From: Peromyscus leucopus
Lineage: Eukaryota; Chordata; Mammalia; Rodentia; Cricetidae
DNA length: 64,000 nucleotides
Direction of reading: 5' to 3'
Assembly (NCBI RefSeq): GCF_004664715.2
Contig: NC_051070.1
Location: 43,265,456-43,329,455 of the forward strand
The translations under genes were made by a program, and so were the position numbers. This document shows, one piece after another, positions 34,801 to 45,938 of this stretch (positions are counted from its first letter, which is position 1; the number at the start of each line of letters is the position of its first letter). The notes below the pieces were generated by a model, which saw only the letters and a program-made list of their open reading frames with translations, was not told the origin of the DNA and did not search any database.

Positions 34801-35844
34801 GTGGGAGTCGTGTTTTCTCATTAAAGGTGGAATCTCTCTTCACCTTGCATCCTCTACAACAGTACCTCCTAGATGACCATCAAAGTAGGCATTCAATAAA
34901 CTCTTGTTGACTTGATTAGCCACTTAACTCTCCTTCTACCTGGAACACAGACCCTGTCTTTTTTGATGTTGTGAAAACATGTTAAACCAAGAGACCATCT
35001 GTAAGTTTCCAGTTAACTTAGAGTGGAAAATTACAGCTTCGTAGAATGCACCTGTATACATGAGCTTAATTAATAGGCTTATCTTGGATTGAATGAGTGG
35101 CAGATACAGTACGTTATGCAAAAGGCACTGAAGAGCATGGCAATGTGGAGGGGGCATATTTCATTTTTCTTGTTCCATACTATTAAAACCATGTTAATGA
35201 AAATGCATTATTAGTGGTAATAATAATAAAGATGAAAATCCTCCCTCTTCTGATCCCTTACAAATGTTGTTTTTCATTTCGAATCCCAAATCCTCTGGGG
35301 AGAAGTGGGAGGGAGTGTCACAAATCCAGATAATGATCTTGGGTATTACACTGTTCATTTGGAGCTCTGATTTAGCTAAGCTGACAGATGTTGGGGAAAA
35401 ACATGTCTAGCCTGAAAACTCTCTGGTGGCTGCCCAGCTGTGGCTGCAAAGAGGAGTGAGCTTTCTCAACAGAGCTTCACGTTCATTTAAATTCAGGATT
35501 TGACATGCAGAATCACTTTGCTCACACCGTAGAGGTTGAAGTACCCTGGCATTAGGAAATGACTCCAGCCTGATGCTTTGGGGAAGGATTTGGGACTAAC
35601 CACACAGCTCCTTGTGAAGTCCTTCAAACGGCTGCCCCTCCTCATGCTAGGCTGTCTTGACAAAATCTGCCTTGTCATAACACAATCACCATTTATACTA
35701 GGAAAGAAAGAGACACACCTTTGTTTTAACCGTCAGCAAGTGACACTTCTCTTGTTCACTCCCCAGAGCAGTTTAGAAGGGGAGAGGTTGTTTAATTCAC
35801 CGTAAGTGATCCAGGTTTCCCTAATGACAGCCTGAACTCAGGGT
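34801..35844. other. Repeat-poor non-coding stretch
   Basis: No recognised repeat or gene. AT-rich around 35160-35280, with a short (AATA)n at 35218-35232. Confidence 0.5.
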
Positions 35845-35902
35845 TGGGTTTTTCTGTTTTGTTTTGGTTTTTTGGTTTTTGTTTTGTTTTGTTTGTTTGT
35901 CT
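35845..35902. repeat. (TTTTG)n-like low-complexity tract
   Basis: Mixed TTTTG, TTTTGG and TTTG units ending in 'gtctcaaaataa'. It may be a decayed antisense SINE tail. Confidence 0.85.
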
Positions 35903-37113
35903 CAAAATAAATCGGCAAGGAGCACCATGGGAAAAGCAGACTCAGAAGGGACAAAGCCATTTCAAGAGTGACCTTTGAAGTCCTTGGGCCTCGGTTTTCC
36001 CAAATAGGAGAGAATTTAAGGCACTTTTGATCTCAAAAGAGAAAATCTGCTAATTAACAGAAGGCACAAGGCCAGGCTCTTGTCGGCAGCAGCGGAGGGA
36101 GGTCAGCCCTCAGCCCAGCCTGCAGTGAGCACCAGGGAGATGGAGACAATGCCAAGGATGGCTCTGAGCTGGAGATCTCAAACAAACAAACGAGCCTGTG
36201 TTTCAGACGCCTCTAGAGCAAAACATACAGCACCTAAAAAGCCAGCGTGTGCTCTGACAGACAGAAGCCTTCCTTCCTGTGATCATCATGCCAAGGTCTG
36301 CTTATTACAACCGGGAGGGAGGTACTTATAACCACAGTTAAATGAATTCACAGAAAAAGAAAGGCATCGATAGTTAATTTGTCACTCTAGATGAGTCCTA
36401 ACCACAGGTCTCTTGGAAATGCTCATCTCCTCATCTCTTCCTCACCTCATAAATGGGTGAACCTGCAAATGAGGTTTGAAAGTGATGCTGTAACGAAAGG
36501 AGTAACTTAAAGGTCAATGCCACCAGAGGGATGGAAGAGCTGTGGGGAGACACTGCCCCTAGTTCACTACCAGGCTCTTGCACTGCTATTTCCTGCTTAG
36601 ACTCTGGACCCTAGACATGTTCTCAATAATTTTAAAGTTAGCCATCTCCTTTAGATGACATTAGTGAACTCACTTTACTAGAAACAGCTCTCTTATAAGC
36701 TCATCAAAATTCACCCACTTGACACAAGCTAGAATAAAAGTATTACTCTAGGGTCAACTGTCCTTGAGAATGCCTAGAATTTTTACTGTACATTTATCAT
36801 TAAAAGAATCCAGAGTCGCCAAAGAAAGATATCTATTTAATTGGGTCACATGTAATATTTATAAGGTAAGGAAAAGATAGCATAATGCCAACTTTCTCTC
36901 CATATTGATGAATGTGAAGACAATAGTTCCTAAGCAGATTTCCTGCATCTTGCTTAAGGTCATACAGCCCATCATTTCACTCTCTCACTCCACAAACATT
37001 TAAGGACCAGGCTATTGAAATGACTAGACTTGGAAGGAAATTTCCATAGAGAAATGATGAGGCTGTAACTTAGATACATACAAGGGCTACAGGAAAGAAA
37101 GCTCTTATTGACC
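35903..37113. other. Repeat-poor non-coding stretch
   Basis: A GC-richer patch at 36060-36340 carries an 83-codon plus frame that resembles nothing I know. Otherwise featureless. Confidence 0.5.
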
Positions 37114-37573
37114 TGAATAGACAAATTTCTAAATGGTCTTATTAAATAAAAAACACAGAGCCAAATATAGGGGTGAAAGCCTTAGAGAGATCATGGAAAT
37201 AGGGAAAGCCACCAGCCAACCTTACCTCACCAACTCTGCAGCTTCCAAATGTGAGCTACTTCCCGTCTTACCCACATCTTTATTACCTTGCTGTTCTCCC
37301 ATCTCATTGGCTCTTAGCCCAGCTACCTCACTTCCTTGTCACTGTCTGTCTGTACAGACCTCCAGGTCTCTATGGTTGGTACTGAGATTAAAGGCGTGTG
37401 TCACCACTCTTGGCTATGTTCCCTAGTATGGCCTTGAACACACAGAGATCCTGCCTGATAAGTGATCAGATTAAGGGCATGTGCTGCCTGACTTCTTGTT
37501 TACTTAAAATGGCTGACCTTTTCCCCTGATCTCCAGGCAAGCTTTATTAAAGCACAAATAAAATATCACCACA
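37114..37573 (-). mobile_element. Solitary ERV LTR (LTR-B family), minus orientation
   Basis: On the minus strand it begins 'tgtggtgatattttatttgt' and ends in 'ttaataagaccatttagaaa'. It contains 'gatcagaggaaaaggtcagcc'-type and B1-like 'ggcgtgtgtcaccactcttg' (plus strand 37394) sequence, shared with 34145-34800. I could not match flanking duplications with confidence. Confidence 0.75.
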
Positions 37574-39111
37574 GACATGGAGAAAGAAAAAAAAATACAG
37601 AGTAGAACCTAAATCATAAAGCAAAACAAACAACCCAAAACCTAACTGTGCCTCTGCTAGGATTCTGTTGCTCAGCTGTGACTATGCACTGGGCCATGTG
37701 AAGTTTGTCTAAGACCCGCAGTGTGCACCCTTCTAGAGATAAGTTGAATCAGGATCTCAAATGCTAGACCCAATCAACTGTTTTTTCAAACAATTCCAGG
37801 CAATCCCGTTAGCCAGTATCATTTAAAACCATTGTTTGAGGCTAGGCCATCTCCATTGAGCTTATATAATAATGCAATGCCAATTATCTCTTCATTCATG
37901 TGCACCTTATACCTTCTCCTTCAGGACAAGAACCCAGGCATTTACCTCTTCCACACTCCCATGAATTCCCCCCATGGTACCACACATACTAGATAAATAT
38001 TCCATGAACACATCTACTTTAATACAGAAGATAATGAAGTGATGTTTGAACTGGTCAGTGAATATCTGATGTTCATGACTCAAAGGCTAATGTACCATCC
38101 CAATTAATAAAATAAATAAATAACAGATAGATTCAATTCAGTTGGATTGGAAAGTTATATACGATAATCAAATCCAAAGACAACGATTGACTTGATAACC
38201 AGCCACCATCTGCTAATGAGTTTTTCCCCCTAAAAGAAAAGTAGAAATAAAAATTGTTGCCCAAGATGATACAGTGCCTTTGATGAGAGGGCAAAGGACC
38301 TCAATTCCAGTGGAATGGAATTAAAAAAAAAAAAAAAGTTGAGCTGACAGCATCCAGCTCTCAGCTGGCAATCAATGGGTATAGAGGGAAATGAATTCAG
38401 CCTTTTGTTAGATTAACTGCTGGCCTTGTAAAACGGAAGCCACTGAGAAGCTGTGCCAAGTTTGGGGTCCACTAAATCAGCCAGAAGTTTCTACCACTGA
38501 AGTCTCCCTGAAAATGGTTGTCAGGGACAACAAGGCAGCTAGCAGCTGCTGTCTGAGGCCTACCTAGAGAGATGCTTCTCACTCAGGTGCCCACGCCAGC
38601 TCAGCTTCCCCCATGCCCAAGACAGAGTGGAACTTTTCTGATGGAACTAAATCCTCCAAGCCTCATTAAATCACGCTTTAGTACCACATTGTTCGGCCAT
38701 TGCCGTTCCCAGTGTTGTATGTCAAACCTGTCCCCTCACTGACTCGGATAATAAAATGTTTTATGGTTTTGCTGGATGATTGCTCCGCGTCCCTTTTATT
38801 TTGAAAATGGCACATAATAAATACCCCCGCAGAGGAGAAAGTGATTTGATGGAAAACACTGCACTAGCAGGGCCAAAAGCAATCAGCCTCACCCAGAAAA
38901 GACAGCACAGCTGGTGGGATGCTGGACCCGTGTCCTTTGCGAATGTTCCCTCAGCCATTCATGAAAAGCACAACCAGCAGGATGTGGCTCTGTGCCTCCA
39001 GAGAAGGGACACAACCAGTCCGGCCAATTGGTTCCCTCGTAGGTCAGTCACAGGCTGGCTGAAATGACCACCCCTAAGTTCAGTCAAGGATGCCTCACAG
39101 AATGAAGAGAT

Positions 39112-39113
<2 letters not shown>
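37574..39113. other. Repeat-poor non-coding stretch, candidate conserved element
   Basis: No transposable element recognised over about 1.5 kb apart from a 15-base A run at 38322-38337. From 38640 to 38960 the sequence is smooth and motif-dense ('aaatcacgctttagtacc', 'aataaaatgttttatggttt', 'ggcacataataaataccc'). Conservation is untested. Confidence 0.45.

Positions 39114-39156
<43 letters not shown>
39114..39156. repeat. (CA)n microsatellite
   Basis: About 21 uninterrupted CA units with no SINE attached. Confidence 0.97.
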
Positions 39157-39157
<1 letters not shown>

Positions 39158-41285
39158 CATGTTAGAGAAGGGCTGATGGATCGTGATCACTGCAGGAGAG
39201 TCAGAAAGGGCATTGTGATTCTGGGCACATCTCTACCTTCCCTCTGAAGGCTAATCGGACCAGTGCCATCATTTCATTGTCTGATAGTGAAACTGCCGTT
39301 CCCTCTCAACCAGCCTAATTTAGTTCATAAAGGAGGAACTTAACTGTAATCAAGAACATATGGAATTCTGACTCAAGTTCAGTCTGATATTTTGATAGCC
39401 CAATTCAATTATTTTAATAATACATAGGCTTGAGTTTTAATCCGACCTAGTTCAGTCGACTTTTCAAAAATGAAACTTTGATGCCTTTTTGTAGAAATTA
39501 GCATTTGGCTTTGGTTTTAAGTTACTAAATTGGTGTGATGGATTCCACTCTGGCTTTGGAGCCTTAGTAAGTGCTTTGCTACAGTCAGACTCATTAGCGT
39601 GGATCTCACCATGCCTGTGAATTGCATGCTCAACAGTATGATCACTGCCAGCACATTCTGCATATCATTTAGCCCAGAGTTAGGAAGCCCCCCGCCCCAT
39701 TAGGGGTTAGAAGTGTGTGTCTCCATGGCTATGTATTAAATCATTTCTTTTTTGCTGACAGCTATTTGGAACTGTAAGGCAGCTCTTTAGATATCTAACT
39801 TGGAAGCATCTGGGTTATCCAGAGAACTGGTTTGCTTCCTAGCAGAGTATGCAAACCTCAACTATCTTCAAAGGGTGAGCTGATGCATCTACCCATGGTC
39901 ACTAATGGCTACCTTTAATCAATGACACCATCTTTTAAGGCAAGAAATGAGTCAAATTTGTCTTGTAAGTAAGAGATAATTCATTAATGAGGTTATTACT
40001 CTTCTCAACCAGGACATTAGCCAGCAACTGGCAAAAAAAAAAAAAAAAAAAATGGGTTCTTCTACCAAGATCTTATCAATCTAGCAAAGACAAGTGTTTC
40101 TCTATGGTGAGTCTCGACTCCAACTTCAAAAACTTTCTCTAAAGTGACAGAGTTTCATCATCGTAACTGCAACCCTGAAGGGCAGCCCATTGGAGAAGGG
40201 ACAAAACACAGCTATTGTTTATCACAGGAGGCTGGTACCAAGCAGTCAGGTCATTTGCAGCCAGCTGTTGGTAACACTGACTGAAACGACAACCAGCCAC
40301 TACCTCTGAGAGGAAATCAATACACCTCTGAAATCTTTCAAGACTTGGGAGGTTAGAAAATAACAGGCTGAATTTGCATAATTCTTAGAGTCGACCCTAG
40401 AATACTAGATATCGAGAATGAAGCTTAGAGGTTGCAGAAGGTTCCAGAGGTCTCACAGGCTTTCACTTTGCCACATCCACAAGATTCAAAGGATAGATAA
40501 GGGTCATTGAGTGACCTGAAGATGTGATACCTCATAGCCATATTTGTTCATTTACAAATTACATGCATATATAGCTACATTTGTACATCAGAAATAGTCT
40601 TAATTTGTGAAAAAATAAATGTTAACTTACACATAAAATGGGCATTTTATAAGAATAAAATGAAAGATAAATACATAAATCTCTTGTTTCTCATGATAGA
40701 CTAGCCATCTCAATCAACCCTTTCTGGTGAAAACAAATATGCTAGCTACATAGATTTTTGTTTTAATCTGTGTAAATGTGAGAATGAACCAGCAAGAAAG
40801 TAATGAATTTTTCAGAGGCCAAAAACTAAATGAAGATTGATTCTGGGAAGTTCAATGGAGCATGGAGGCAACTTAAGGGCATTTGCTTAATCTGACAAAT
40901 TTAAGCTTCAATTTTCACAGCCTGATGGGCTGAAGAGTACAGGAAATAAGGACCATGGCCTCTCCAAACAGAGTCAGACCTGAGAGTCCTCCTGGGAAGC
41001 TACATTTCCACACTGGATAAAATGAAAGCATATTCACCCCTCCCCTGAGGGGCTAGCTGAAAAACTGGACTGTTTTACACCTTGACCAAAAAAGAAACAT
41101 CCCTTCAGAGTTTGTAGCTCATAGATTACCCTCATGCTGCTTTTTAGCCTACAGTTACTGTCCCTTAGGCCAGAACCTGACTGTACAGTGGTCCTCAGCA
41201 GGTAGAAGCTACCCGTAGGAACAAACACAGGTATTCTCTTCAACTCAAGTCTTAAAAAAGCCTCTTGATAAATACATTCCAGGAA
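39157..41285. other. Repeat-poor non-coding stretch
   Basis: Over 2 kb with only an A run (40031-40051) and no transposon I recognise. 39300-39680 is AT-rich with many homeodomain-like TAAT/ATTA cores. No coding exon is recognisable. Confidence 0.5.
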
Positions 41286-41289
41286 ATAG

Positions 41290-42115
41290 GACCTTGCAGC
41301 AATAAACAAAAACAAAGATCACTAAACATGGAAAGCAAACATGGTAATCTGGGAAAGGGCAGAAGAAAAGCTATCAACAGGATCCATCCCAGAACACTGG
41401 AAACAGAAAGACTCAGACCACCAAAAAAAGATACACAACAAAGACATGTAAGTCAATCCACACTGACAGCCCTCCATACCTCAATCACAAAGGCAGCCAT
41501 TACAGAAAGAAATGATAACAAAGGCTAAGTGAGGATGTGGACAAGAGAATCCTTATACATTCTGCTGGACAGAATACAAACTAGTTCACCCAGTATGGAA
41601 GTCAGTATGGAGTTTCTTCAAAGATCAAAACGGAACTCCCACAGGATCCAGATGTGGCACACTTGAATGTTTAACACAAAGGACTTTGAGGTCAACATGG
41701 TACAGGATACCTACACAGAGCAGTTCTTATTGCGGGACTTTTCACAACATTGAAGTTATACAACCAACCCTGGCATCCAGCAGCAGAAGGATGGATAGAA
41801 AAAACAGATGTGGTGTCACAGGCAATGGAATTTTATCAGCCATAAGAAAGAATGGAGTGATGCCATTTGCAAGAAAATAGAGACATACGAAGATAATGAT
41901 AGTAAAATAATTAAGGTAGTCTTGGAAAGACAAATATGTCTTATCTCATTTCTAACTCTAGATTTTATATAGATTCATAAAACCCTGTACGTTTATGCAG
42001 CAGGAAAGTAGAGGTGAAACTGTGTCTGGGGAACAAAGAGGGTTGATGAGGGAGAGGAAGGCCTATGGGGACAGACATGTTCACCATACAATATGTAATT
42101 TTTTAAATGAAAGAA
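41290..42115 (+). mobile_element. Old rodent-type LINE-1 fragment (ORF2 C-terminus and 3' UTR)
   Basis: Decayed ORF2 end: 'aatcctta tacattctgctgg'-type lead-in, 'agtatggaagtcagtatgga', 'ttgcgggacttttcacaaca', 'aaggatggatagaaaaaac', 'aatggaattttatcagccat', then 'agacaaatatgtcttatctc' and a 3' UTR with 'aacaaagagggttgatgagg'. The frame is broken throughout. Confidence 0.7.
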
Positions 42116-42439
42116 AGAAAATACGTGCTGGAGATAGGAAAATAAATGACCAAACCTATTTGCCATGAAAAATAAATATGAAATTAAAATTCAACAGATT
42201 AGATCTGGCTAATAATACCACTAATGATGACTGATTTTCAGAACTTGAGACCTGAAAGGACAAAAATTGAAAAGCTCTTGAGAGGCAGGGAAAGCAGAGT
42301 AAAGTGGGCTCTCATGTTAAATTAAGGCTGCAAAAGAAGAAGAGAGAAGGCAGGAAAGAGGTAATTATCAAGATGAACCAGTAAAGGGAACCTCAGGAAG
42401 GACAGCTCAGACTCGGGGCCTCGAAAGGCTCCCAACCAG
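42116..42439. other. Non-coding stretch, possible old L1 sequence
   Basis: A-rich plus strand without a definite signature. Nothing can be named. Confidence 0.35.
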
Positions 42440-42458
42440 CAGAATTTTTTAAAGATTT

Positions 42459-42515
<57 letters not shown>

Positions 42516-42670
42516 ACAAGTGCCCTTGGAGTCCAGAGGAATCGTCAGATTCCCTGGAACTGAAGTTACAGGGAGCTATGAGCCACCAGATGTGGATGCC
42601 AAGAACAGAACTCTGGTCCTCTGCAAGGGTAATAAATGCTCGCAACTACTGAGCTGTCTCTCCAACCTCT
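42440..42670 (-). repeat. B3-type tRNA SINE with (TG)n tail, minus orientation
   Basis: The minus strand reads 'ggttggagagacagctcagt', 'gaggaccagagttctgttct', 'ccacatctggtggctcatag', 'ctgtaacttcagttccaggg', then a CA tail. On the plus strand the tail is the (TG)n at 42463-42511. Confidence 0.85.
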
Positions 42671-43042
42671 CAAGCAGCAGAATTCTTTTTAAAGAAAAAT
42701 CCAGCCCTAGATATAATGGTGAAACTGCAGAACACACCACCAAAATAAGACATGCAAGAATACACACACTGCCCACGAAGGAGGAACAATTAGACAGCTG
42801 AGTGCTCCCAGCAACCAGAAGACAGGAGTACATCACAGTGCACTGGAAGGGAATGACCTAGAATCGGCTGCTGTTCCTCAACAAATTCTAAAATAAAATC
42901 TGAAGAATGTAATTCAATCTGGAAAAAAAAAATGAACCTCAAATTATCTGATGAAGAAAATATGATGAGGAGAGAAAACAGTAAATACAGGGTCAACTCT
43001 AAGCACGTATTTACCATGTAACAAATAAAACATATAAAAAAC
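42671..43042. other. Non-coding stretch, possible old L1M 5'-region sequence
   Basis: 'gccctagatataatggtgaa' and 'aagggaatgacctagaatc' weakly recall old L1M 5' sequence. I would not claim it. Confidence 0.3.
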
Positions 43043-43250
43043 GGGACTGGAGAGATGCTTCAGCACTTGGGAGTGCTTACAGCAGAAGAGCTGAGTACAT
43101 TTCCCAGCCCCTTATCAAATGGTTCACAACGGCCTGCAGTTCCAGTGCTGGGTGATCTGGGGCCTCTGGCCCCTCAAGCACCTGCACTCACATGTACAGG
43201 CACAGACAGGCACGTAATAATAAATAATAATAAGATCTTTTTTAAAGTGC
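43043..43250 (+). repeat. B3-type tRNA SINE
   Basis: 'gggactggagagatgcttca', 'cagttccagtgctgggtgat', 'ctggggcctctggcccctca', then 'aataataaataataataag'. The order is that of B3/B2-group SINEs. Confidence 0.75.
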
Positions 43251-43347
43251 GTAAAAACATAGATTACTTTTAAATTACTTTCTGCATGGTGTAATAAAAG
43301 AAGGATCCCAATTCCTTGTTATGATGCAACACTTCAGCCTTAGATTG

Positions 43348-43428
43348 CCTTCTGTGTGGCACTAAGAATTGAATCCATGCTAGGTAAGTGCTGTGCCACT
43401 GAGCTGCAACCCGTCTAGTCACCTTCTT
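43348..43428 (-). repeat. ID-like SINE, minus orientation
   Basis: The minus strand shows 'gttgcagctcagtggcacag', 'cacttacctagcatggattc' and 'aattcttagtgccacac', the tRNA-Ala-derived ID head without a clear tail. Confidence 0.65.
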
Positions 43429-43834
43429 TGACTTCTTTTCTCAAAATATTATGGGTGATAAGTGAGAGGCTAAGGGATAATTTATATAGGATAACATGCA
43501 CATAAGTTTAAATATCCAGTGGAACAAACTTGGACAACTGTATACAGGTATAACTAGCACCTAAAAAATATATTTCTTTTTCTCAAATCAGAAAATCTCC
43601 TCATGCCTCTTCCTGGCAATATACCTTCCCTGGAGACAACTTCTGCTCAGATTTTTGTAATCTTAGATTATGTATGTCTGCTCCTGAACTTCAGGTAACT
43701 GTAGTGATCTGAACCATTCTTCCCGATTCCAGTTGCTTGATGTAACATTGTTGAGATTCAACTTCATTTCACACTGATAGATTGGCCTTTGTGTTGCCAA
43801 GCAAATAGTATATTAGATACCTATAAAATAACTT

Positions 43835-43964
43835 TGCCTCGCACCTTAATCCACACTCGACAGAGCACGATCTGTAGTTCAGCACCTGCTACAATGATCA
43901 GAAAGCGCAAACTAACAAGAAAAAAAAAAAAAAAAAAAAAAAAAAGAAAAAAAAAGAAAAAAAA
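43835..43964 (+). ncRNA. Poly(A)-tailed retroposed small-RNA-like fragment
   Basis: About 85 bases followed by a 45-base A-rich tail lie between 10-bp direct repeats AAAATAACTT (43825-43834 and 43965-43974), so the piece was copied in by L1-type retrotransposition. It contains a hairpin whose arms are gatctgtag (43869-43877) and ctacaatgatc (43889-43899). An ANANNA-like AGAGCA (43862-43867) lies before it and an ACA triplet (43915-43917) just before the tail, the arrangement of the 3' half of an H/ACA snoRNA. I do not recognise the RNA. Alternatives are the 3' end of an mRNA or a chance hairpin. It is a retrocopy, and independent activity is unlikely. Confidence 0.3.
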
Positions 43965-43968
43965 AAAA
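43920..43968. repeat. A-rich tract (retroposon tail)
   Basis: Forty-nine bases of A with two single G interruptions. It is the tail of the insert at 43835. Confidence 0.95.
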
Positions 43969-44395
43969 TAACTTGTTCATTCTCCTGAAGGCAGACATTG
44001 GGGTTATTTCTATCTTGGAACTGTTACTAATAGTACCACTGTGAGCATGGTTATACAAAATTTTTGGAGATACACATTTTTATTTCTGTTGAGTAAATAC
44101 ACAGAAATGGGATTTCTTGGGTTGTGGGGTCTATATAAGTTTATAAATATATAACTGCCGTATACTATATATAACTTTTCTCCAAAGTAATTACACGTTT
44201 ATGCTTCTACCAAGCTGTGTTCCTGATGCTCCAACAACTGATATAGACAGCTTCTCTTACTTCCATCAGTTTAGTAGCTGTTTATATTCACAGTTCCCCC
44301 ATGACTAGCAATAAAGAGAATATTTTCACATGCGCATTAGCTCTTTGCATATCTTCTTTTTTGAAATCTCTGTTCAAATGTTTTGTCCATTTTTA

Positions 44396-44399
44396 AATA

Positions 44400-44450
<51 letters not shown>

Positions 44451-44603
44451 GCATGGACACATGTAGAAATCAAAAGACAACTTTCAGGAGTTGGTTCTCT
44501 CCTTCCACCATGTGGGTCCCAAGATAGAACTCAAGGATCAAATTCTTGTCCTCAAACTTGGTGGCAAAAGCCTTTACCCACTGAGCCATCTCCCTGGCCC
44601 TGC
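44396..44603 (-). repeat. tRNA-derived rodent SINE with (TG)n tail, inserted in L1M
   Basis: The minus strand reads 'ccagggagatggctcagtgg', 'gaattt gatccttgag'-type B-box region, 'gacccacatggtggaaggag', 'agaaccaactcctgaaagtt' and a CA tail. A perfect 14-bp target-site duplication, tttgtccattttta, lies at 44382-44395 and 44604-44617. The (TG)n on the plus strand spans 44405-44448. Confidence 0.9.
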
Positions 44604-44750
44604 TTTGTCCATTTTTATGGTGTTGTTTTCCTTTGTACTGCTCATTTCCAAGAATGCTTTGTATGTTCTGAATATGACAATTTTATCAAACATAGGCAGT
44701 CTGATGAGTAAAAATGTTTTGTTTCAATAGTTTGTTTTCCCAAAATTAAC

Positions 44751-45932
44751 CTATAAATTAAATGCAATCCCAATCAAAATCCCATTCAGATTCTCTGAGA
44801 CAATTGACAAACTTAATCTAAAATTTACATGAAGAAATAAATGTTTATGCATGGTTAACTTGGCCTTGAGGAAGAGGTGGAGCATCTAACCAACAGGACT
44901 TAGGATATTCATCAAAAAATAATATGAGTTTTGTTTGAGAAACTTGGAGACAAAATCATAGATACACATGAATCTATTATGCGGTAAAAATGGCATCAAA
45001 AATCAATGGGCAAGAACAGATGGCTTAGTAAACACTGTTAAGAAAATTGTCTTGCATCAAAAAGGAACATAAACCAGATTCCTTCCTCACACTACGCACA
45101 AAGACAGTCTCTAAGGGAACAAGGAACATAAATATAAAAGGTAAAAGGACAAAGTTTCTAGGAATAAATGCAGCTTTTCCTTATAACGTGGTCTTGGAAA
45201 GGACTTTAAAACGTCAGCAGTATAAACCATTAGCCAAAACAATGGAAGCTAAGTGCATTAAATGTAAGGATTCCTACTTAGCAAAACTCAATATAAAAAA
45301 AGATCCATAAACAACCAGCAAAATCAGAGAACACATTTACAATCTAAATCTTATGAAAGACCAAGGTAACGAAGAAATTCCTTCAAGTCAATGGGCAAAA
45401 GACAGAAACCATAATAGAGAAGCCTTGTTGTTTTGTTTTTAAATCAGGAAAATGTGTGAATAGTCAACATACAAAATAATACCCCAACAGGCAATAAGCA
45501 CATAAGAAAACACACCAATAACCAGAGAACACTAGTACAGGTAAGAACACATATCATATTATAGCTATTGGACTATGAAACGGGGGAGGGGAAAGAATCC
45601 AAGGGAAGGTATGAACATGAACATAGGAACCACTCACGGTTCAGTGCGAGGACTAGCATCAGCAATCATCCCTGCTTACCTCACACTGGAGACGTAGAAC
45701 TTAGGACTCAGAAAGCCTGCCTCTGATTAGGTATGTCTACACAGGTGCACAGGAGGCATGGCATAGGGTGCCTATTGTAGCACTATTCTAGAAAATAAGG
45801 ATTGGGGGAAATTTGGGGTTCATCACTAGAAGCGTAGCTACAATAGAAATTGCTAGAAAAAACAAAAACTGGACTTTTGAGAAAAGACAATATTGGCAGA
45901 CTACCAATATATCAAGAGAAAAGGCACAGATA
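44751..45932 (+). mobile_element. Old L1M-type LINE-1 ORF2 remnant
   Basis: Decayed ORF2 on the plus strand: 'taaatgcaatcccaatcaaa', 'atgcaatcccaatcaaaatcc', 'aggacttaggatattcatc', 'aaggacaaagtttctaggaa', 'gtcaatgggcaaaagacag' and 'aacaggcaataagcacata' follow the order of L1 ORF2 from the end of RT to the C-terminus. No long frame survives. Confidence 0.65.
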
Positions 45933-45938
45933 GATAAG

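Larger units (their letters stand above)
43445..44750 (-). mobile_element. Old L1M-type LINE-1, minus orientation, with two insertions
   Basis: The plus strand is antisense L1M ORF2/3' sequence: 'acttggacaactgtatacag', 'cctcatgcctcttcctggca', 'gtctgctcctgaacttcagg', 'gttgagattcaacttcattt', 'cattctcctgaaggcagaca', 'atttctgttgagtaaataca', 'ttgcatatcttcttttttga', 'gttcaaatgttttgtccatt'. It is interrupted by a poly(A)-tailed insert (43835-43964) and a SINE (44396-44603), both with target-site duplications. A plus-strand L1M follows immediately. Confidence 0.75.

Noticed and set aside
36080..36331. 83-codon plus frame in a GC-richer patch
   Set aside because: Low-complexity Ala/Ser/Pro-rich text with no family match and no splice context.
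34145..37573. Whole provirus bounded by two LTR-B copies
   Set aside because: No gag, pol or env-like text in the 2.3 kb between them, and the flanks give no clear shared duplication.
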